From Nocardia albiluteola (GTDB lineage: Bacteria > Actinomycetota > Actinomycetes > Mycobacteriales > Mycobacteriaceae): a stretch of 64,000 nucleotides of DNA. Position 1 is the first letter of the stretch; each line of letters starts with the position of its first letter. Below, one piece after another: positions 25,320 through 34,577 of the stretch. Under the pieces are notes generated by a model, which searched no databases, was not told the origin of the DNA, and saw only the letters and a list, made by a program, of their open reading frames with translations. A program made the translations under genes and the position numbers. The DNA lies in NCBI RefSeq assembly GCF_018860155.1, contig NZ_JAHKNI010000003.1, positions 434,001 through 498,000 of the forward strand. The letters are read 5' to 3'.

Positions 25320-26297
25320 ATGGGCAACGCGATGGCCGACAATGCAGCCGCCGATGGCGCGGGATCCGCTGGCACGTTTCGCAATCCGCTGAACCAGGGG
25401 CCGGATCCGTTCCTGACGTACTACGACGGGAACTACTATCTGTCCACCAGCCAGGGCGGCTCCCTGCAGATCTGGAAGGCCGCCTCGCTCGGCGATCTGG
25501 CGGCCGCGCAACCGAATACGGTGTGGACCGACACCACCCCGTCCCGCAATCAGGACATGTGGGCGCCGTGTTTCCGTCTGCTGGAAGGGAATTGGTACTT
25601 CTACTACACCGCCAGTGACGGCAGCAACGACGGTCATCGCATCTATGTACTGAAGTCCGCGGGCACCGATCCGCTGGGCCCCTACACGTTCGCCGGTCAG
25701 CTGGGGGCCGCGGACACCTGGGCGATCGACCCGGAGCTGTTGCAGCTCGACGGCAAGTACTACCTGATCTGGAGCGGCCCGAACAACCTGTTGCAGATCG
25801 CCCCGATGAGCGACCCGGTGACGATGTCCGGCGACGCGGTGTACCTGCCCTCGGCGGGCGGATGCCCGGAGGTGCGCGAGGCTCCCGCGACGATCCAGCG
25901 CAACGGCGTCACGTACCTGGTGTACTCCACCTGCGACACCGGCAAGCCGGACTATCAGCTGTGGATGCACACGCTCCCGTCCGGTGCGGACCCGCTGGTC
26001 CCGGGCAACTGGGCCCAGTACCCCAGCGCCGTGTTCACCCGCAACGACCCGGCCGACGTCTTCGGTCCCGGCTCGAACGGATTCTTCCGGAGCCCCGACG
26101 GCACCGAGGACTGGATCGTCTACCACGGCAAGACCACCAGCGCGTACACGTACGAAGGCCGCACCACGCGGGCGCAGAAGTTCACCTGGAACGCCGACGG
26201 CACCCCCGATTTCGGCCGCCCGCTGTCCCTGGACACCGCCATCGCCCTGCCCTCGGGTGACCCGAAGGGCGCCACCGCCACCGCCGATCGGGCCTGA
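25320..26297 (+). CDS. Glycoside hydrolase family 43-like protein
   Basis: A 325-residue five-bladed beta-propeller enzyme. Likely catalytic residues are Asp29 (NQGPDPFLTYYDGNYY), pKa-modulating Asp137 (WAIDPELL) and general acid Glu187 (CPEVREAP). Family members remove arabinose or xylose from plant polysaccharides. Unusually for such a hydrolase there is no signal peptide in this reading, so it is either cytoplasmic and acts on imported oligosaccharides, or its true start has been misjudged. No ribosome site is evident at 25320, and ATG 25332 is possible. It stands alone, with no sugar transporter beside it. Confidence 0.8.
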   Translation: MGNAMADNAAADGAGSAGTFRNPLNQGPDPFLTYYDGNYYLSTSQGGSLQIWKAASLGDLAAAQPNTVWTDTTPSRNQDMWAPCFRLLEGNWYFYYTASDGSNDGHRIYVLKSAGTDPLGPYTFAGQLGAADTWAIDPELLQLDGKYYLIWSGPNNLLQIAPMSDPVTMSGDAVYLPSAGGCPEVREAPATIQRNGVTYLVYSTCDTGKPDYQLWMHTLPSGADPLVPGNWAQYPSAVFTRNDPADVFGPGSNGFFRSPDGTEDWIVYHGKTTSAYTYEGRTTRAQKFTWNADGTPDFGRPLSLDTAIALPSGDPKGATATADRA

Positions 26298-26676
26298 GCA
26301 GCGCGCTTCGGCGTACGCCGGGCATATCACCTAAAACCGCAGGTGTAGGATGTTACCGCCGACGCCGATGGCGTCGGCGAGCCGCGCCGGCAAATCCGTC
26401 GCGTGCGCGCGCATGTCGGAGTCTCCGCGCGGGACTCGACGATACCCCCGTTGACACGTCTCGCACGCCGTGATCGTGCGGTTCACCCGCAGCAAGTCGA
26501 CGGAATCGTCGCGACCCACCGGCCAGCAGCCGCCCGGCCGGTTTGACTGTCGAGGACATGGTTGTATATACAGGCATAGACAACTTGTGAGGCGCGTCAC
26601 CGCGGTAGCGGGGACCGACGCGAGAATCACCATCGATCGGTTCCCCGAGAACCGGCAAGTCCAGGAGGTAGCGCCC
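26298..26676. other. Intergenic leader of the hutT-hutH operon
   Basis: About 380 bp between the GH43-like gene and hutT. Apart from the operator at 26562-26583 and the AGGAGG ribosome site at 26663-26668, nothing else can be supported. Confidence 0.6.
26562..26583 (+). promoter_or_regulatory. HutC-type operator 1 (hutT-hutH)
   Basis: TTGTATATACAGG followed by CATAGACAA: TTGT/ACAA ends with an internal TGTATATACA palindrome (26563-26572). The reverse complement of 34445-34466 matches it at 19 of 22 positions. GntR/HutC regulators bind GT-TA-AC type sites. It lies 94 bp before the hutT start. Confidence 0.75.
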
Positions 26677-28101
26677 GTGAACGATGCCGTTCCCAGCGCA
26701 TCAGGAACGACCAGGGCGTCGAAAGGTGGCGCGCTGCGCCGCGGGCTTTCGCCCCGGCACATCCGCTTCATCGCACTCGGCTCAGCCATCGGCACCGGAC
26801 TCTTCTACGGGTCCTCCGACTCGATCCAGGCCGCCGGCCCCGCGGTGCTGATCGCCTACATGATCGGTGGCGCCGCGGTATTCCTCGTGCTGCGCGCGCT
26901 GGGGGAGATGGCGGTGAGCAACCCGGTGGCCGGGTCGTTCGGCGAGTACGCCCGCGAGCACCTCGGGCCGCTGGCAGGCTTCACGACCGGCTGGACCTAC
27001 GTCTTCGAGATGGTGATCGTCTGCCTGGCCGACGTGACCGCGTTCGGCGTGTACATGGGGCTGTGGTTCCCCGGTGTACCGCGCTGGATCTGGGTGCTGT
27101 CGGTGGTGCTCGTCGTGGGCGCGGTGAACCTGATCAGCGTGAAGGTCTACGGCGAACTCGAGTTCTGGTTCTCGCTGGTCAAGGTCGTCGCGATCATCGC
27201 GATGATCGTCGGCGGCGTGGCCATCCTGATCTTCGGTTTCGGTGCGCACAACGCGAGCACCGGTGTCAGCAACCTGTGGAACCACGGCTTCGCCCCGCAC
27301 GGCATGGGCGGCGTCGTCGCCTCCCTGGCCGTGGTGATGTTCGCCTACGGCGGCACCGAGATCATCGGCGTCACCGCCGGTGAGGCCGAGGACCCGGCCA
27401 AGACCATCCCGCGCGCGGTCAACACCGTGCCGGTCCGCGTGATCCTGTTCTACGTCCTGACCCTCGCGGTGATCATGGCCATCAATCCCTGGACCACCAT
27501 CGACTCGAACTCCAGCCCGTTCGTGGAGATCTTCCAGAAGCTCGGATTGCATTTCGCGGCAACGATTCTCAACCTGGTGCTGATCACCGCGGCGCTGTCC
27601 GCGATCAACAGCGACATCTTCGGCGCCGGCCGGATGCTGTTCGGAATGGCCGAGCAGCGCCAGGCCCCGGCCTCGATGCTCAAGACCACCCGCAACGGCG
27701 TCCCGTGGGTCACCGTCGCGGTCATCACCGCCGCGCTGCTGGTGGGCGTGCTGCTCAACTACCTGATCCCCGACCGGATCTTCGAGATCATCGCCGCCAT
27801 CGCCACCTTCGCCACGATCTGGGTGTGGCTGATGATCCTGGTCGCCCAGGTCGCCTCCCGCCGGAAGATGACCGCCGAACAGCAGGCGGCGCTGAAGTTC
27901 CCGGTCCCGCTGTGGCCCTACGGCCCGATCGCGGCGATCGTGTTCATGGTCTTCATCTTCGGCGTGCTGGCCTGGTTCCCCGATACCCGCGTCGCCATCG
28001 TCGTCGGCGTCGCCTGGCTGGCGCTGCTCGCGGTCGGATACCGCATCTGGGTGCGTCCGCAGCTCGCCCCGGCCGCCGAACCGGTGTCGGTCTCGGCCTA
28101 G
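26677..28101 (+). CDS. hutT: APC-family amino acid permease, probable histidine transporter
   Basis: A 474-residue membrane protein of about twelve helices with the amino acid-polyamine-organocation signature: [20 protein letters not shown] at the first helix, then [23 protein letters not shown] 26677 is chosen because AGGAGG stands eight bases upstream. The closest general type is the proline-specific/aromatic amino acid permease group. Histidine is inferred as substrate because hutH follows after 40 bp and a hut operator precedes the gene. It would import histidine across the cytoplasmic membrane with protons. Confidence 0.8.
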   Translation: MNDAVPSASGTTRASKGGALRRGLSPRHIRFIALGSAIGTGLFYGSSDSIQAAGPAVLIAYMIGGAAVFLVLRALGEMAVSNPVAGSFGEYAREHLGPLAGFTTGWTYVFEMVIVCLADVTAFGVYMGLWFPGVPRWIWVLSVVLVVGAVNLISVKVYGELEFWFSLVKVVAIIAMIVGGVAILIFGFGAHNASTGVSNLWNHGFAPHGMGGVVASLAVVMFAYGGTEIIGVTAGEAEDPAKTIPRAVNTVPVRVILFYVLTLAVIMAINPWTTIDSNSSPFVEIFQKLGLHFAATILNLVLITAALSAINSDIFGAGRMLFGMAEQRQAPASMLKTTRNGVPWVTVAVITAALLVGVLLNYLIPDRIFEIIAAIATFATIWVWLMILVAQVASRRKMTAEQQAALKFPVPLWPYGPIAAIVFMVFIFGVLAWFPDTRVAIVVGVAWLALLAVGYRIWVRPQLAPAAEPVSVSA

Positions 28102-28141
28102 GCGCCACCCTTCCACCCGTTCAACCCTGATTGGAGAGTTC

Positions 28142-29725
28142 ATGACATCCCCCGCATCGACCACCGCAGCATCCGAGTCCACCGCCCCCGCCGACGTCGT
28201 CGTCGGTATCGGTGCGGTCGGCTTCGATGAGGTCGTCGCGGTCGCCCGTGACGGCGCCGCCGTCCGGATCTCGGACGACGCGCTGGCCGCGGTCGCCACG
28301 ACCCGCACGCGGATCGAGGCGCTGGCCGCCGATCCGAAACCGGTGTACGGGGTGTCGACGGGCTTCGGCGCGCTGGCCACCCGCCACATTCCGCAGGAGC
28401 TGCGCGCCCAGCTGCAACGCAGCCTGGTCCGCTCGCACGCCGCGGGATCCGGGCCCGAGGTCGAGCGGGAGGTCGTGCGGGCGCTGATGCTGCTGCGCCT
28501 GTCCACGCTGGCGACCGGTCGCACCGGCGTGCGGCCCGTGGTCGTGGAAACCTATGCGGCACTGCTCAATGCGGGCATCACCCCGGTGGTGTACGAGTAC
28601 GGCAGCCTGGGCTGCTCGGGTGATCTGGCCCCGCTGGCGCACTGCGCGCTGGCCGTGATGGGCGAGGGCGCCGTGCGCGACGCCGCCGGTGAGCTGCGGA
28701 CCACCGCCGAGGCGCTCGCCGCCGCCGGCATCACCCCGGTGGTGCTGGAGGAGAAGGAGGGCCTGGCGCTGATCAACGGCACCGACGGCATGCTGGGGCA
28801 GCTGGTGCTGGCGATCCACGACCTGCGCAAGCTGCTGCGGCTGGCCGATGTCACCGCCGCGATGAGCGTCGAGGCGCTGCTTGGTACCGACCGGGTCTTC
28901 GCCGCCGATCTGCAGGCGCTGCGGCCGCACCCGGGCCAGGCGGCCGCCGCGGCGAACATGACTCGCCTGCTGGCCGATTCGCCCATCGTGGCCAGCCACA
29001 ACGACCCGACCTGCCCGATCGTGCAGGATGCGTACTCGCTGCGCTGCGCGCCCACGGTGGCCGGCGGCGCCCGCGATACCGTGGCGCACGCCGAGCAGGT
29101 CGCGGCGTGGGAACTCGCTGCGGCCGTGGACAATCCGGTGGTGACGCTGGACGGCCGCGTCGAGTCGAACGGCAACTTCCACGGCGCCCCGGTGGCCTAC
29201 GTGCTGGACTTCCTGGCGATCGTCGTGGCCGACGTGGCCTCGATGAGCGAGCGGCGCACCGACCGCTTCCTGGACGTGGCCCGCAACCACGGCCTGCCGC
29301 CGTTCCTGGCCGACGACCCGGGCGTCGACAGCGGCCACATGATCGCCCAGTACACCCAGGCGGCGATCGTGTCCGAGCTCAAGCGGCTCGCGGCCCCGGC
29401 CAGCGTCGACTCGATCCCGTCCTCGGCGATGCAGGAGGACCACGTGTCGATGGGGTGGTCCGCGGCCCGCAAGCTGCGCCGCGCCATCGACGGCCTCACC
29501 CGCGTGCTGGCCATCGAGGCCCTCACCGCGGCTCGCGGCCTGGACCTGCGCGCCCCGCTGCAGCCGGCCCCGGCCACCGCCGCGGTGCGCGAGACGATCC
29601 GCACCCGCGTCGAGGGCCCCGGCACCGACCGCTGGCTCGCCCCCGAGATCGAGGCCGTCGTCGAACTGGCCGCGACCGGTCGTCTCGCCGAGGCCGCGGA
29701 GGCCGTCGTCGGGCCGCTCGGCTGA
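28142..29725 (+). CDS. hutH: Histidine ammonia-lyase
   Basis: A 527-residue enzyme that deaminates L-histidine to urocanate, the first step of histidine degradation. Tyr69 (VYGVSTGFG) is the catalytic tyrosine. The MIO prosthetic group forms from the triad at 158-160 in GSLGCSGDLAPLAH; the triad is Cys-Ser-Gly instead of the common Ala-Ser-Gly, a variant I recall from streptomycete enzymes. The C-terminal QEDHVSMGW segment is conserved. GGAG precedes the ATG, and the gene is in an operon with the permease. The length is slightly above the usual 500-515 because of an Ala/Ser-rich N-terminal extension of about 20 residues. Confidence 0.95.
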   Translation: MTSPASTTAASESTAPADVVVGIGAVGFDEVVAVARDGAAVRISDDALAAVATTRTRIEALAADPKPVYGVSTGFGALATRHIPQELRAQLQRSLVRSHAAGSGPEVEREVVRALMLLRLSTLATGRTGVRPVVVETYAALLNAGITPVVYEYGSLGCSGDLAPLAHCALAVMGEGAVRDAAGELRTTAEALAAAGITPVVLEEKEGLALINGTDGMLGQLVLAIHDLRKLLRLADVTAAMSVEALLGTDRVFAADLQALRPHPGQAAAAANMTRLLADSPIVASHNDPTCPIVQDAYSLRCAPTVAGGARDTVAHAEQVAAWELAAAVDNPVVTLDGRVESNGNFHGAPVAYVLDFLAIVVADVASMSERRTDRFLDVARNHGLPPFLADDPGVDSGHMIAQYTQAAIVSELKRLAAPASVDSIPSSAMQEDHVSMGWSAARKLRRAIDGLTRVLAIEALTAARGLDLRAPLQPAPATAAVRETIRTRVEGPGTDRWLAPEIEAVVELAATGRLAEAAEAVVGPLG

Positions 29726-29742
29726 TCGTTCCACTCTCAGCT

Positions 29743-29774
29743 CGCCCCGCCCGGGAATCATCCGCGGCGGGGCG
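29743..29774 (+). terminator. Terminator after hutH
   Basis: CGCCCCGCC (29743-29751) and GGCGGGGCG (29766-29774) form a perfect 9-bp stem with a 14-base loop, 17 bases after the hutH stop. Confidence 0.55.
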
Positions 29775-29839
29775 CGCTGCGTTGTGCGTGAGAGCGGTTG
29801 GGCTGCAACGTTGTTCGCCAGTGGGAGGGTGCGGGAGCA

Positions 29840-30292
29840 ATGGCTGACGGGCCGAGGCAGCCGGTGTGGTGGGAATCCAGCTACGCTTCGCTGGTGACTT
29901 TCACTCCAAATGAGCAGCAGTTTCTTGCCGAGGCCGGGATCGGCCGGCTGGCTACGGTCTCGCCCGACGGGGTTGTGCAGAACAACCCGACCAGCTACCG
30001 GGTGAATGCCGACGGCACCATCGATATCGGTGGGATGCGGATGCAGAGCAGTCGCAAGTATAAGAATGTCGAGGCGGGTGGCCGGGTCTCGTTCGTCGTC
30101 GACCAGCAGGTTTCGGTGGATCCCTACGTTATTCGCGGGATCGAGGTGCGGGGTACGGCCGAGGCGCTGGAGGACCAGGATCCGCCGTTCCCGCCGCAGG
30201 AGCGCTCCATCATCCGGATTCATCCCGAGCGGATCATCTCGTGGGGTATCGACGGCGGGTCGTTCGAGTTCACCAGCCGTAAGCCCAGCTGA
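29840..30292 (+). CDS. PPOX-class (split beta-barrel) probable F420-dependent enzyme
   Basis: A 150-residue flavin/deazaflavin-binding split-barrel protein. FTPNEQQFLAEAGIGRLATV, DGVVQNNPTSYRVN and the RKYKNVEAGGRVSFVVD segment match the PPOX-class F420-dependent proteins abundant in actinobacteria. The reaction is unknown; members reduce diverse small molecules or degrade F420-linked substrates. ATG 29840 has a GGAG-type site upstream. It lies 114 bp after hutH behind a candidate terminator and is probably not part of the hut operon. Confidence 0.83.
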   Translation: MADGPRQPVWWESSYASLVTFTPNEQQFLAEAGIGRLATVSPDGVVQNNPTSYRVNADGTIDIGGMRMQSSRKYKNVEAGGRVSFVVDQQVSVDPYVIRGIEVRGTAEALEDQDPPFPPQERSIIRIHPERIISWGIDGGSFEFTSRKPS

Positions 30293-30367
30293 GGCGGTCG
30301 CCGACCAGCCGGGTTCCGGCGGTCGGGGACCGACTGGGTGTAGTCGTCGGGCGGGAACGACTGTGAA

Positions 30368-30416
30368 ACAGGTCCGGCGATCACCAACTCGTTCGAGTGG
30401 TGATCGCCGGACCTGT
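30368..30416. terminator. Bidirectional terminator between convergent genes
   Basis: A perfect 19-bp inverted repeat: ACAGGTCCGGCGATCACCA (30368-30386) and its complement at 30398-30416, with an 11-base loop that can itself pair (ACTCG-TT-CGAG). It lies between the PPOX gene and the convergent hutG stop and can serve both strands. Confidence 0.85.
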
Positions 30417-30425
30417 TGTCGTTTG

Positions 30426-31388
30426 TCAGTTGTGGGGACGTCCGGTGACGATTCGGTGGATCAGGCGCGCCGCCGTGCGGGCCGTGCGGTTGTCGACATC
30501 GAGGGACGGATTCAGTTCCGCGACGTCGACCAGGGCGAGTTTGCCGCTGCGCGCGACCTTTTCGGCGACTCGCTGAATCGTCTCCACCGGCACGCCATAG
30601 GCGGCGGGGGCGCTGACCCCGGGCGCCACCGCCGCGGGCAGCACGTCGAGATCGATGGTCAGGTAGAGCATGTCCACCTCGGCGAGGAAGCTCTCGACAA
30701 AGGCATCCACCGCCGCGGCGTTCGTCACCCCGCAGTCGTCGTCGAGCAGGTAGCGCACGCCGAGCGAATCCGCGGTGTCGAACAGCACACTGGTGTTGCT
30801 GGGCTGGCTGATTCCGATTACCGCATAACGGAATTCGGCGCCGCGGGCGCGTTCGGACTCGGCGATCTGACGGAACGGAGTGCCCGAGCTGGGGACCGGG
30901 TCCGGCCGCAGATCGAAATGCGCGTCCAGGTTCAGCACACCCAGCCGGGCGCCGTCCCGCGCGGCCCGCGAATGGGCAAGGCCGAGATAGCTTCCGAAGG
31001 CGATCTCGTGCCCGCCACCGAGCACGACCGGGAAGTGCCGACGGTCGAGCAACTCGCTCACCGCGCGCCCGAGACGCTCCTGCCCGGCCTCGAGCGCCTC
31101 GTCCACGACGGCCACATCCCCGGCGTCGTACGCGCTGAGCGGCGCCGCGAGTGCCATGGGCGCCAACGCCTTTCGCAGCGCACCGGGGCCCTCCGCGGCG
31201 CCCCGGCGGCCCTTGTTGCGTCGCACGCCCTCGTCGCTGCGGAACCCGAGGAACGCGCAGGCGCCGGGCTCGGCGTCCGCGGTCAGCGGCCGCACCACGT
31301 GATGCCAGCGCAGGTGCTGCGGCCCGGGCCCGTCGTCCCGGCCCGTCCACGATTCGGGTGTGGAGTCCACGAGTTCGGTCGTCGACAT
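30426..31388 (-). CDS. hutG: Formimidoylglutamase
   Basis: A 320-residue ureohydrolase (arginase-fold) enzyme that converts N-formimidoyl-L-glutamate to glutamate and formamide, the last step of the pathway. The binuclear manganese ligands are visible in GGGHEIAFG, NLDAHFDLR and TIDLDVLPAAVAPG. The size is normal for HutG. GAGGAAAAC precedes the ATG. It is the third gene of the minus-strand hutU-hutI-hutG operon, 42 bp after hutI. The presence of HutG (formamide-producing) rather than the HutF/deformylase route defines the pathway variant. Confidence 0.92.
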   Translation of the reverse strand: MSTTELVDSTPESWTGRDDGPGPQHLRWHHVVRPLTADAEPGACAFLGFRSDEGVRRNKGRRGAAEGPGALRKALAPMALAAPLSAYDAGDVAVVDEALEAGQERLGRAVSELLDRRHFPVVLGGGHEIAFGSYLGLAHSRAARDGARLGVLNLDAHFDLRPDPVPSSGTPFRQIAESERARGAEFRYAVIGISQPSNTSVLFDTADSLGVRYLLDDDCGVTNAAAVDAFVESFLAEVDMLYLTIDLDVLPAAVAPGVSAPAAYGVPVETIQRVAEKVARSGKLALVDVAELNPSLDVDNRTARTAARLIHRIVTGRPHN

Positions 31389-31430
31389 GTTTTCCTCACT
31401 TGTCGTAGCTGGTGGAGGGCCGGGACGCGA

Positions 31431-32642
31431 TCAGCTCGCCCAGTCGGCCCGGTAGGCCGGGCGGCCGTCCCGCCACACCTGGCTCACCAGCTGCACGCCG
31501 GGCCGGTAGGCGAGATGGATGTGCGAGGGCGCGTCGAGCACGATCGCATCGGCCCGGGAGCCGACCGCGAGACGGCCGATATCGTTGCGCCGCAACGCCG
31601 CCGCGCCGCCGGCCGTGGCCGCCCACACCGCCTCGTCCGGGCTCATGTGCATGTCCCGCACCGCGACCGCGATGCACCACGGGATGCTTGTGGTGTAGCT
31701 GGTGCCCGGGTTGCAGTCCGCGGCCAGCGCCACGGTCACGCCCGCATCGATCATGCGGCGCGCCTCGGGATACCTGTTGCGCGTGCTGAAGTCGGCGCCC
31801 GGCAGCACCGTGGCGACGGTCGTGCCACCGGCCAGCGCCTCGATATCGGCGTCGGTGGTGTAGGTGACGTGGTCGACCGAGGCCGCGCCCAGCTCGACCG
31901 CCAGGCGCACACCATCCCCGTAGGTGAGCTGGTTGCCGTGCACCCGGGGCGTCAGCCCCGCGGCCATGCCCGCCTCGAGCACGGCCTTGGACTGGTCGCG
32001 ATCGAAGGCGCCCTCCTCGCAGAACACATCGATCCACTTCGCCGACGACGCGCACTCCGGGATCATCCGTGAGAGCACCAGATCCACGTAATCGTCGGTG
32101 CGCCCGGCGAATTCGGGCGGCGTCACGTGTGCGGCCAGCAGCGTGGTCTCGGCGGTGAACCGCCCGGCGACGGCCAGGCTGCGGGACTCGTGGTCCACGG
32201 TCTGGCCGTATCCGGACTTGCACTCGATCGTGGTGGTGCCCGATCGCAATGCCTCGGCCACGAGCCTGCCCATGTTGGCGGCCAGGTCGTCGTCCGTCGC
32301 GCCGCGGGTGGCGGCGATGGTGGTCCGGATCCCGCCGGCCGAATACGGCCGGCCGGTCATCCGGGCCTCGAAGTCGGCGGCGCGGTCGCCGCCGAACACC
32401 AGGTGGGCGTGGCTGTCGACGAAGCCGGGCAGCACGGACCGGCCCGCGACGTCGACCCGCCGGTGCGCGGCGCCCTCGGGCACCCGGGACGACGGCCCGG
32501 CCCACGCGACCTTCCCCTCACGAAGGACGAGTGCGGCATCGCGCAACAGCCCGAGCGGGCCCTCGCCCACGGTCGGGTCGTTGGTGACCAGCGTGCCGAT
32601 GCCGTCGATCAGGACCGAGCCGTCATCGGCCGGCGAGCTCAC
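31431..32642 (-). CDS. hutI: Imidazolonepropionase
   Basis: A 403-residue amidohydrolase that opens the imidazolone ring to give N-formimidoyl-L-glutamate. Metal-binding HxH is in [14 protein letters not shown]; later His and Asp ligands lie in [11 protein letters not shown] and [13 protein letters not shown] 32642 is chosen: GGAGAA inside the end of hutU is correctly spaced, and the start lies one base after the hutU stop, giving tight coupling. Second gene of hutU-hutI-hutG. Confidence 0.93.
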   Translation of the reverse strand: MSSPADDGSVLIDGIGTLVTNDPTVGEGPLGLLRDAALVLREGKVAWAGPSSRVPEGAAHRRVDVAGRSVLPGFVDSHAHLVFGGDRAADFEARMTGRPYSAGGIRTTIAATRGATDDDLAANMGRLVAEALRSGTTTIECKSGYGQTVDHESRSLAVAGRFTAETTLLAAHVTPPEFAGRTDDYVDLVLSRMIPECASSAKWIDVFCEEGAFDRDQSKAVLEAGMAAGLTPRVHGNQLTYGDGVRLAVELGAASVDHVTYTTDADIEALAGGTTVATVLPGADFSTRNRYPEARRMIDAGVTVALAADCNPGTSYTTSIPWCIAVAVRDMHMSPDEAVWAATAGGAAALRRNDIGRLAVGSRADAIVLDAPSHIHLAYRPGVQLVSQVWRDGRPAYRADWAS

Positions 32643-32643
32643 T

Positions 32644-34317
32644 TCACTTCTCCCACATGGGGATCCGCACGCCACGCTCGCGCGCGACGTCGGCGGCGTG
32701 CTGGTAGCCGGCGTCGACGTGCCGGATGACGCCCATGCCGGGGTCGTTGGTCAGCACGCGCTCGAGCTTCTGCGCGGCCAGCTCGGTGCCGTCGGCGATG
32801 CACACCTGGCCGGCGTGGATGGAGCGGCCCATGCCGACGCCGCCGCCGTGGTGGATCGACACCCACGACGCGCCCGAGGAGGTGTTGACCAGGGCGTTGA
32901 GCAGCGGCCAGTCGGCGATGGCATCCGAGCCGTCCGCCATCGCCTCGGTCTCGCGGTACGGCGAGGCGACCGAGCCCGAGTCCAGGTGGTCGCGGCCGAT
33001 GGCCACGGGCGCGGAAAGCTCACCGCTGGCGACCATTTCGTTGAACTTCAGCCCGGCGCGGTGACGCTCGCCGTAGCCGAGCCAGCAGATGCGCGCGGGC
33101 AGGCCCTCGAAGGCGACCTTCTCCCCGGCCATCTTGATCCAGCGCGCGAGGTGCTCGTTCTCGGGGAACAGCTCGAGGATGGCGCGGTCGGTGGCCTCGA
33201 TGTCCTTCGGGTCACCCGAGAGCGCGGCCCAGCGGAACGGGCCCAGGCCCTCCTCGAACAGCGGGCGGATGTAGGCCGGGACGAAGCCGGGGAACTCGAA
33301 GGCCCTTGTGTAGCCGGCCTTGCGGGCCTCGTCGCGGATGGAGTTGCCGTAGTCGAAGACCTCGGCGCCCTTGTCCATGAACCCGACCATGGCCTCCACG
33401 TGCTTGGCCATCGAGAGGCGGGACTGCTCGGTGAAGTGGGCCGGATCCTTGTCCGCGGCCGCCTTCATGTCGGCAAACGCGATGCCCAGCGGCAGGTAGG
33501 ACAGCGGGTCGTGCGCCGAGGTCTGGTCGGTGACGATGTCGATCGGGGCGTCCATCTCCAGCAGTGTCGGGAAGATCTCCGCGGCATTGCCCTCGACGCC
33601 GATCGACAACGGGCGCTTGGCATCTCGCGCCTCGACCGCCAGCTGCAGGGCGTGCTCGAGGTTGTCGGCCTTGACGTCGAGGTACTTGTGCGCGATGCGG
33701 CGGTCGATGCGGGTGACGTCGCAGTCGACACAGATCGCGACGCCGTCGTTCATGGTGACCGCGAGCGGCTGCGCGCCGCCCATGCCGCCCAGGCCCGCGG
33801 TCAGGGTGATGGTGCCGGCGAGGGTGCCGTTGAAGCGCTTGCGGGCCACCGCGCCGAAGGTCTCGTAGGTGCCCTGCAGGATGCCCTGGGTGCCGATGTA
33901 GATCCAGGAACCGGCCGTCATCTGGCCGTACATCATCAGGCCCTCGGCCTCGAGCTTGCGGAACTGCTCCCAGTTCGCCCAGTCGCCGACGAGGTTGGAG
34001 TTGGCCAGCAGCACGCGCGGCGCCCATTCGCTGGTCCGGAACACGCCGACCGGCTTGCCGGACTGCACCAGCAGGGTCTCGTCGTTCGCGAGGGTCTTGA
34101 GGGTATCGACGATGGCGTCGAACGCGGCCCAGCTGCGGGCGGCGCGGCCGGTGCCGCCGTAGACGACCAGGTTGTCGGGGTGCTCGGCGACCTCGGGATC
34201 GAGATTGTTCATCAGCATCCGCAGCGCACCCTCCTGCTGCCACCCGAGGGTGTTCAGCTCGGTGCCGCGCGGGGCGCTGACCGGGCGGGCCTCATGGCCG
34301 GGGGAAGTGATGTCCAT
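32644..34317 (-). CDS. hutU: Urocanate hydratase
   Basis: A 557-residue NAD-dependent enzyme converting urocanate to imidazolonepropionate. [11 protein letters not shown] near the N-terminus and the long central Rossmann region with [11 protein letters not shown] are typical, and [13 protein letters not shown] near residue 410 carries the conserved cysteine segment. Length matches the family (about 550-560). GAGGAG precedes the ATG. First gene of the minus-strand hut operon; the operator at 34445-34466 lies 128 bp upstream and is shared with the divergent glutamate dehydrogenase. Confidence 0.95.
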   Translation of the reverse strand: MDITSPGHEARPVSAPRGTELNTLGWQQEGALRMLMNNLDPEVAEHPDNLVVYGGTGRAARSWAAFDAIVDTLKTLANDETLLVQSGKPVGVFRTSEWAPRVLLANSNLVGDWANWEQFRKLEAEGLMMYGQMTAGSWIYIGTQGILQGTYETFGAVARKRFNGTLAGTITLTAGLGGMGGAQPLAVTMNDGVAICVDCDVTRIDRRIAHKYLDVKADNLEHALQLAVEARDAKRPLSIGVEGNAAEIFPTLLEMDAPIDIVTDQTSAHDPLSYLPLGIAFADMKAAADKDPAHFTEQSRLSMAKHVEAMVGFMDKGAEVFDYGNSIRDEARKAGYTRAFEFPGFVPAYIRPLFEEGLGPFRWAALSGDPKDIEATDRAILELFPENEHLARWIKMAGEKVAFEGLPARICWLGYGERHRAGLKFNEMVASGELSAPVAIGRDHLDSGSVASPYRETEAMADGSDAIADWPLLNALVNTSSGASWVSIHHGGGVGMGRSIHAGQVCIADGTELAAQKLERVLTNDPGMGVIRHVDAGYQHAADVARERGVRIPMWEK

Positions 34318-34444
34318 CTTGTTCTCCTCGTGATCGGACGGTGGGGGAGCACTGCTGCGTCATCCGGAAAGCGGCGCGAGCGGGTTGTCGTCCGCGTCCG
34401 GTCCCGCAGCTGTTGTGCGTGGGCTCACATTCTGTAAGTATGAG

Positions 34445-34466
34445 TTGTATAGTCCTGTATATACAA
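34445..34466 (-). promoter_or_regulatory. HutC-type operator 2 (hutU operon / glutamate dehydrogenase)
   Basis: TTGTATAG, TCCTG and TATATACAA read on the plus strand; the reverse complement agrees with operator 1 (26562-26583) at 19 of 22 positions. It lies in the 260-bp divergent gap, so one HutC dimer site could control both directions. Confidence 0.75.
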
Positions 34467-34577
34467 GTTGCTGTCAAGCTGTGCCTCCCGCACCACCCGG
34501 AAGCGGGGCTGATCGTCCGCCCTCATCCGGACGCGACGACCGGCCGAGGGCAGCTCGAGACCGACGGAAGGCCCGCG

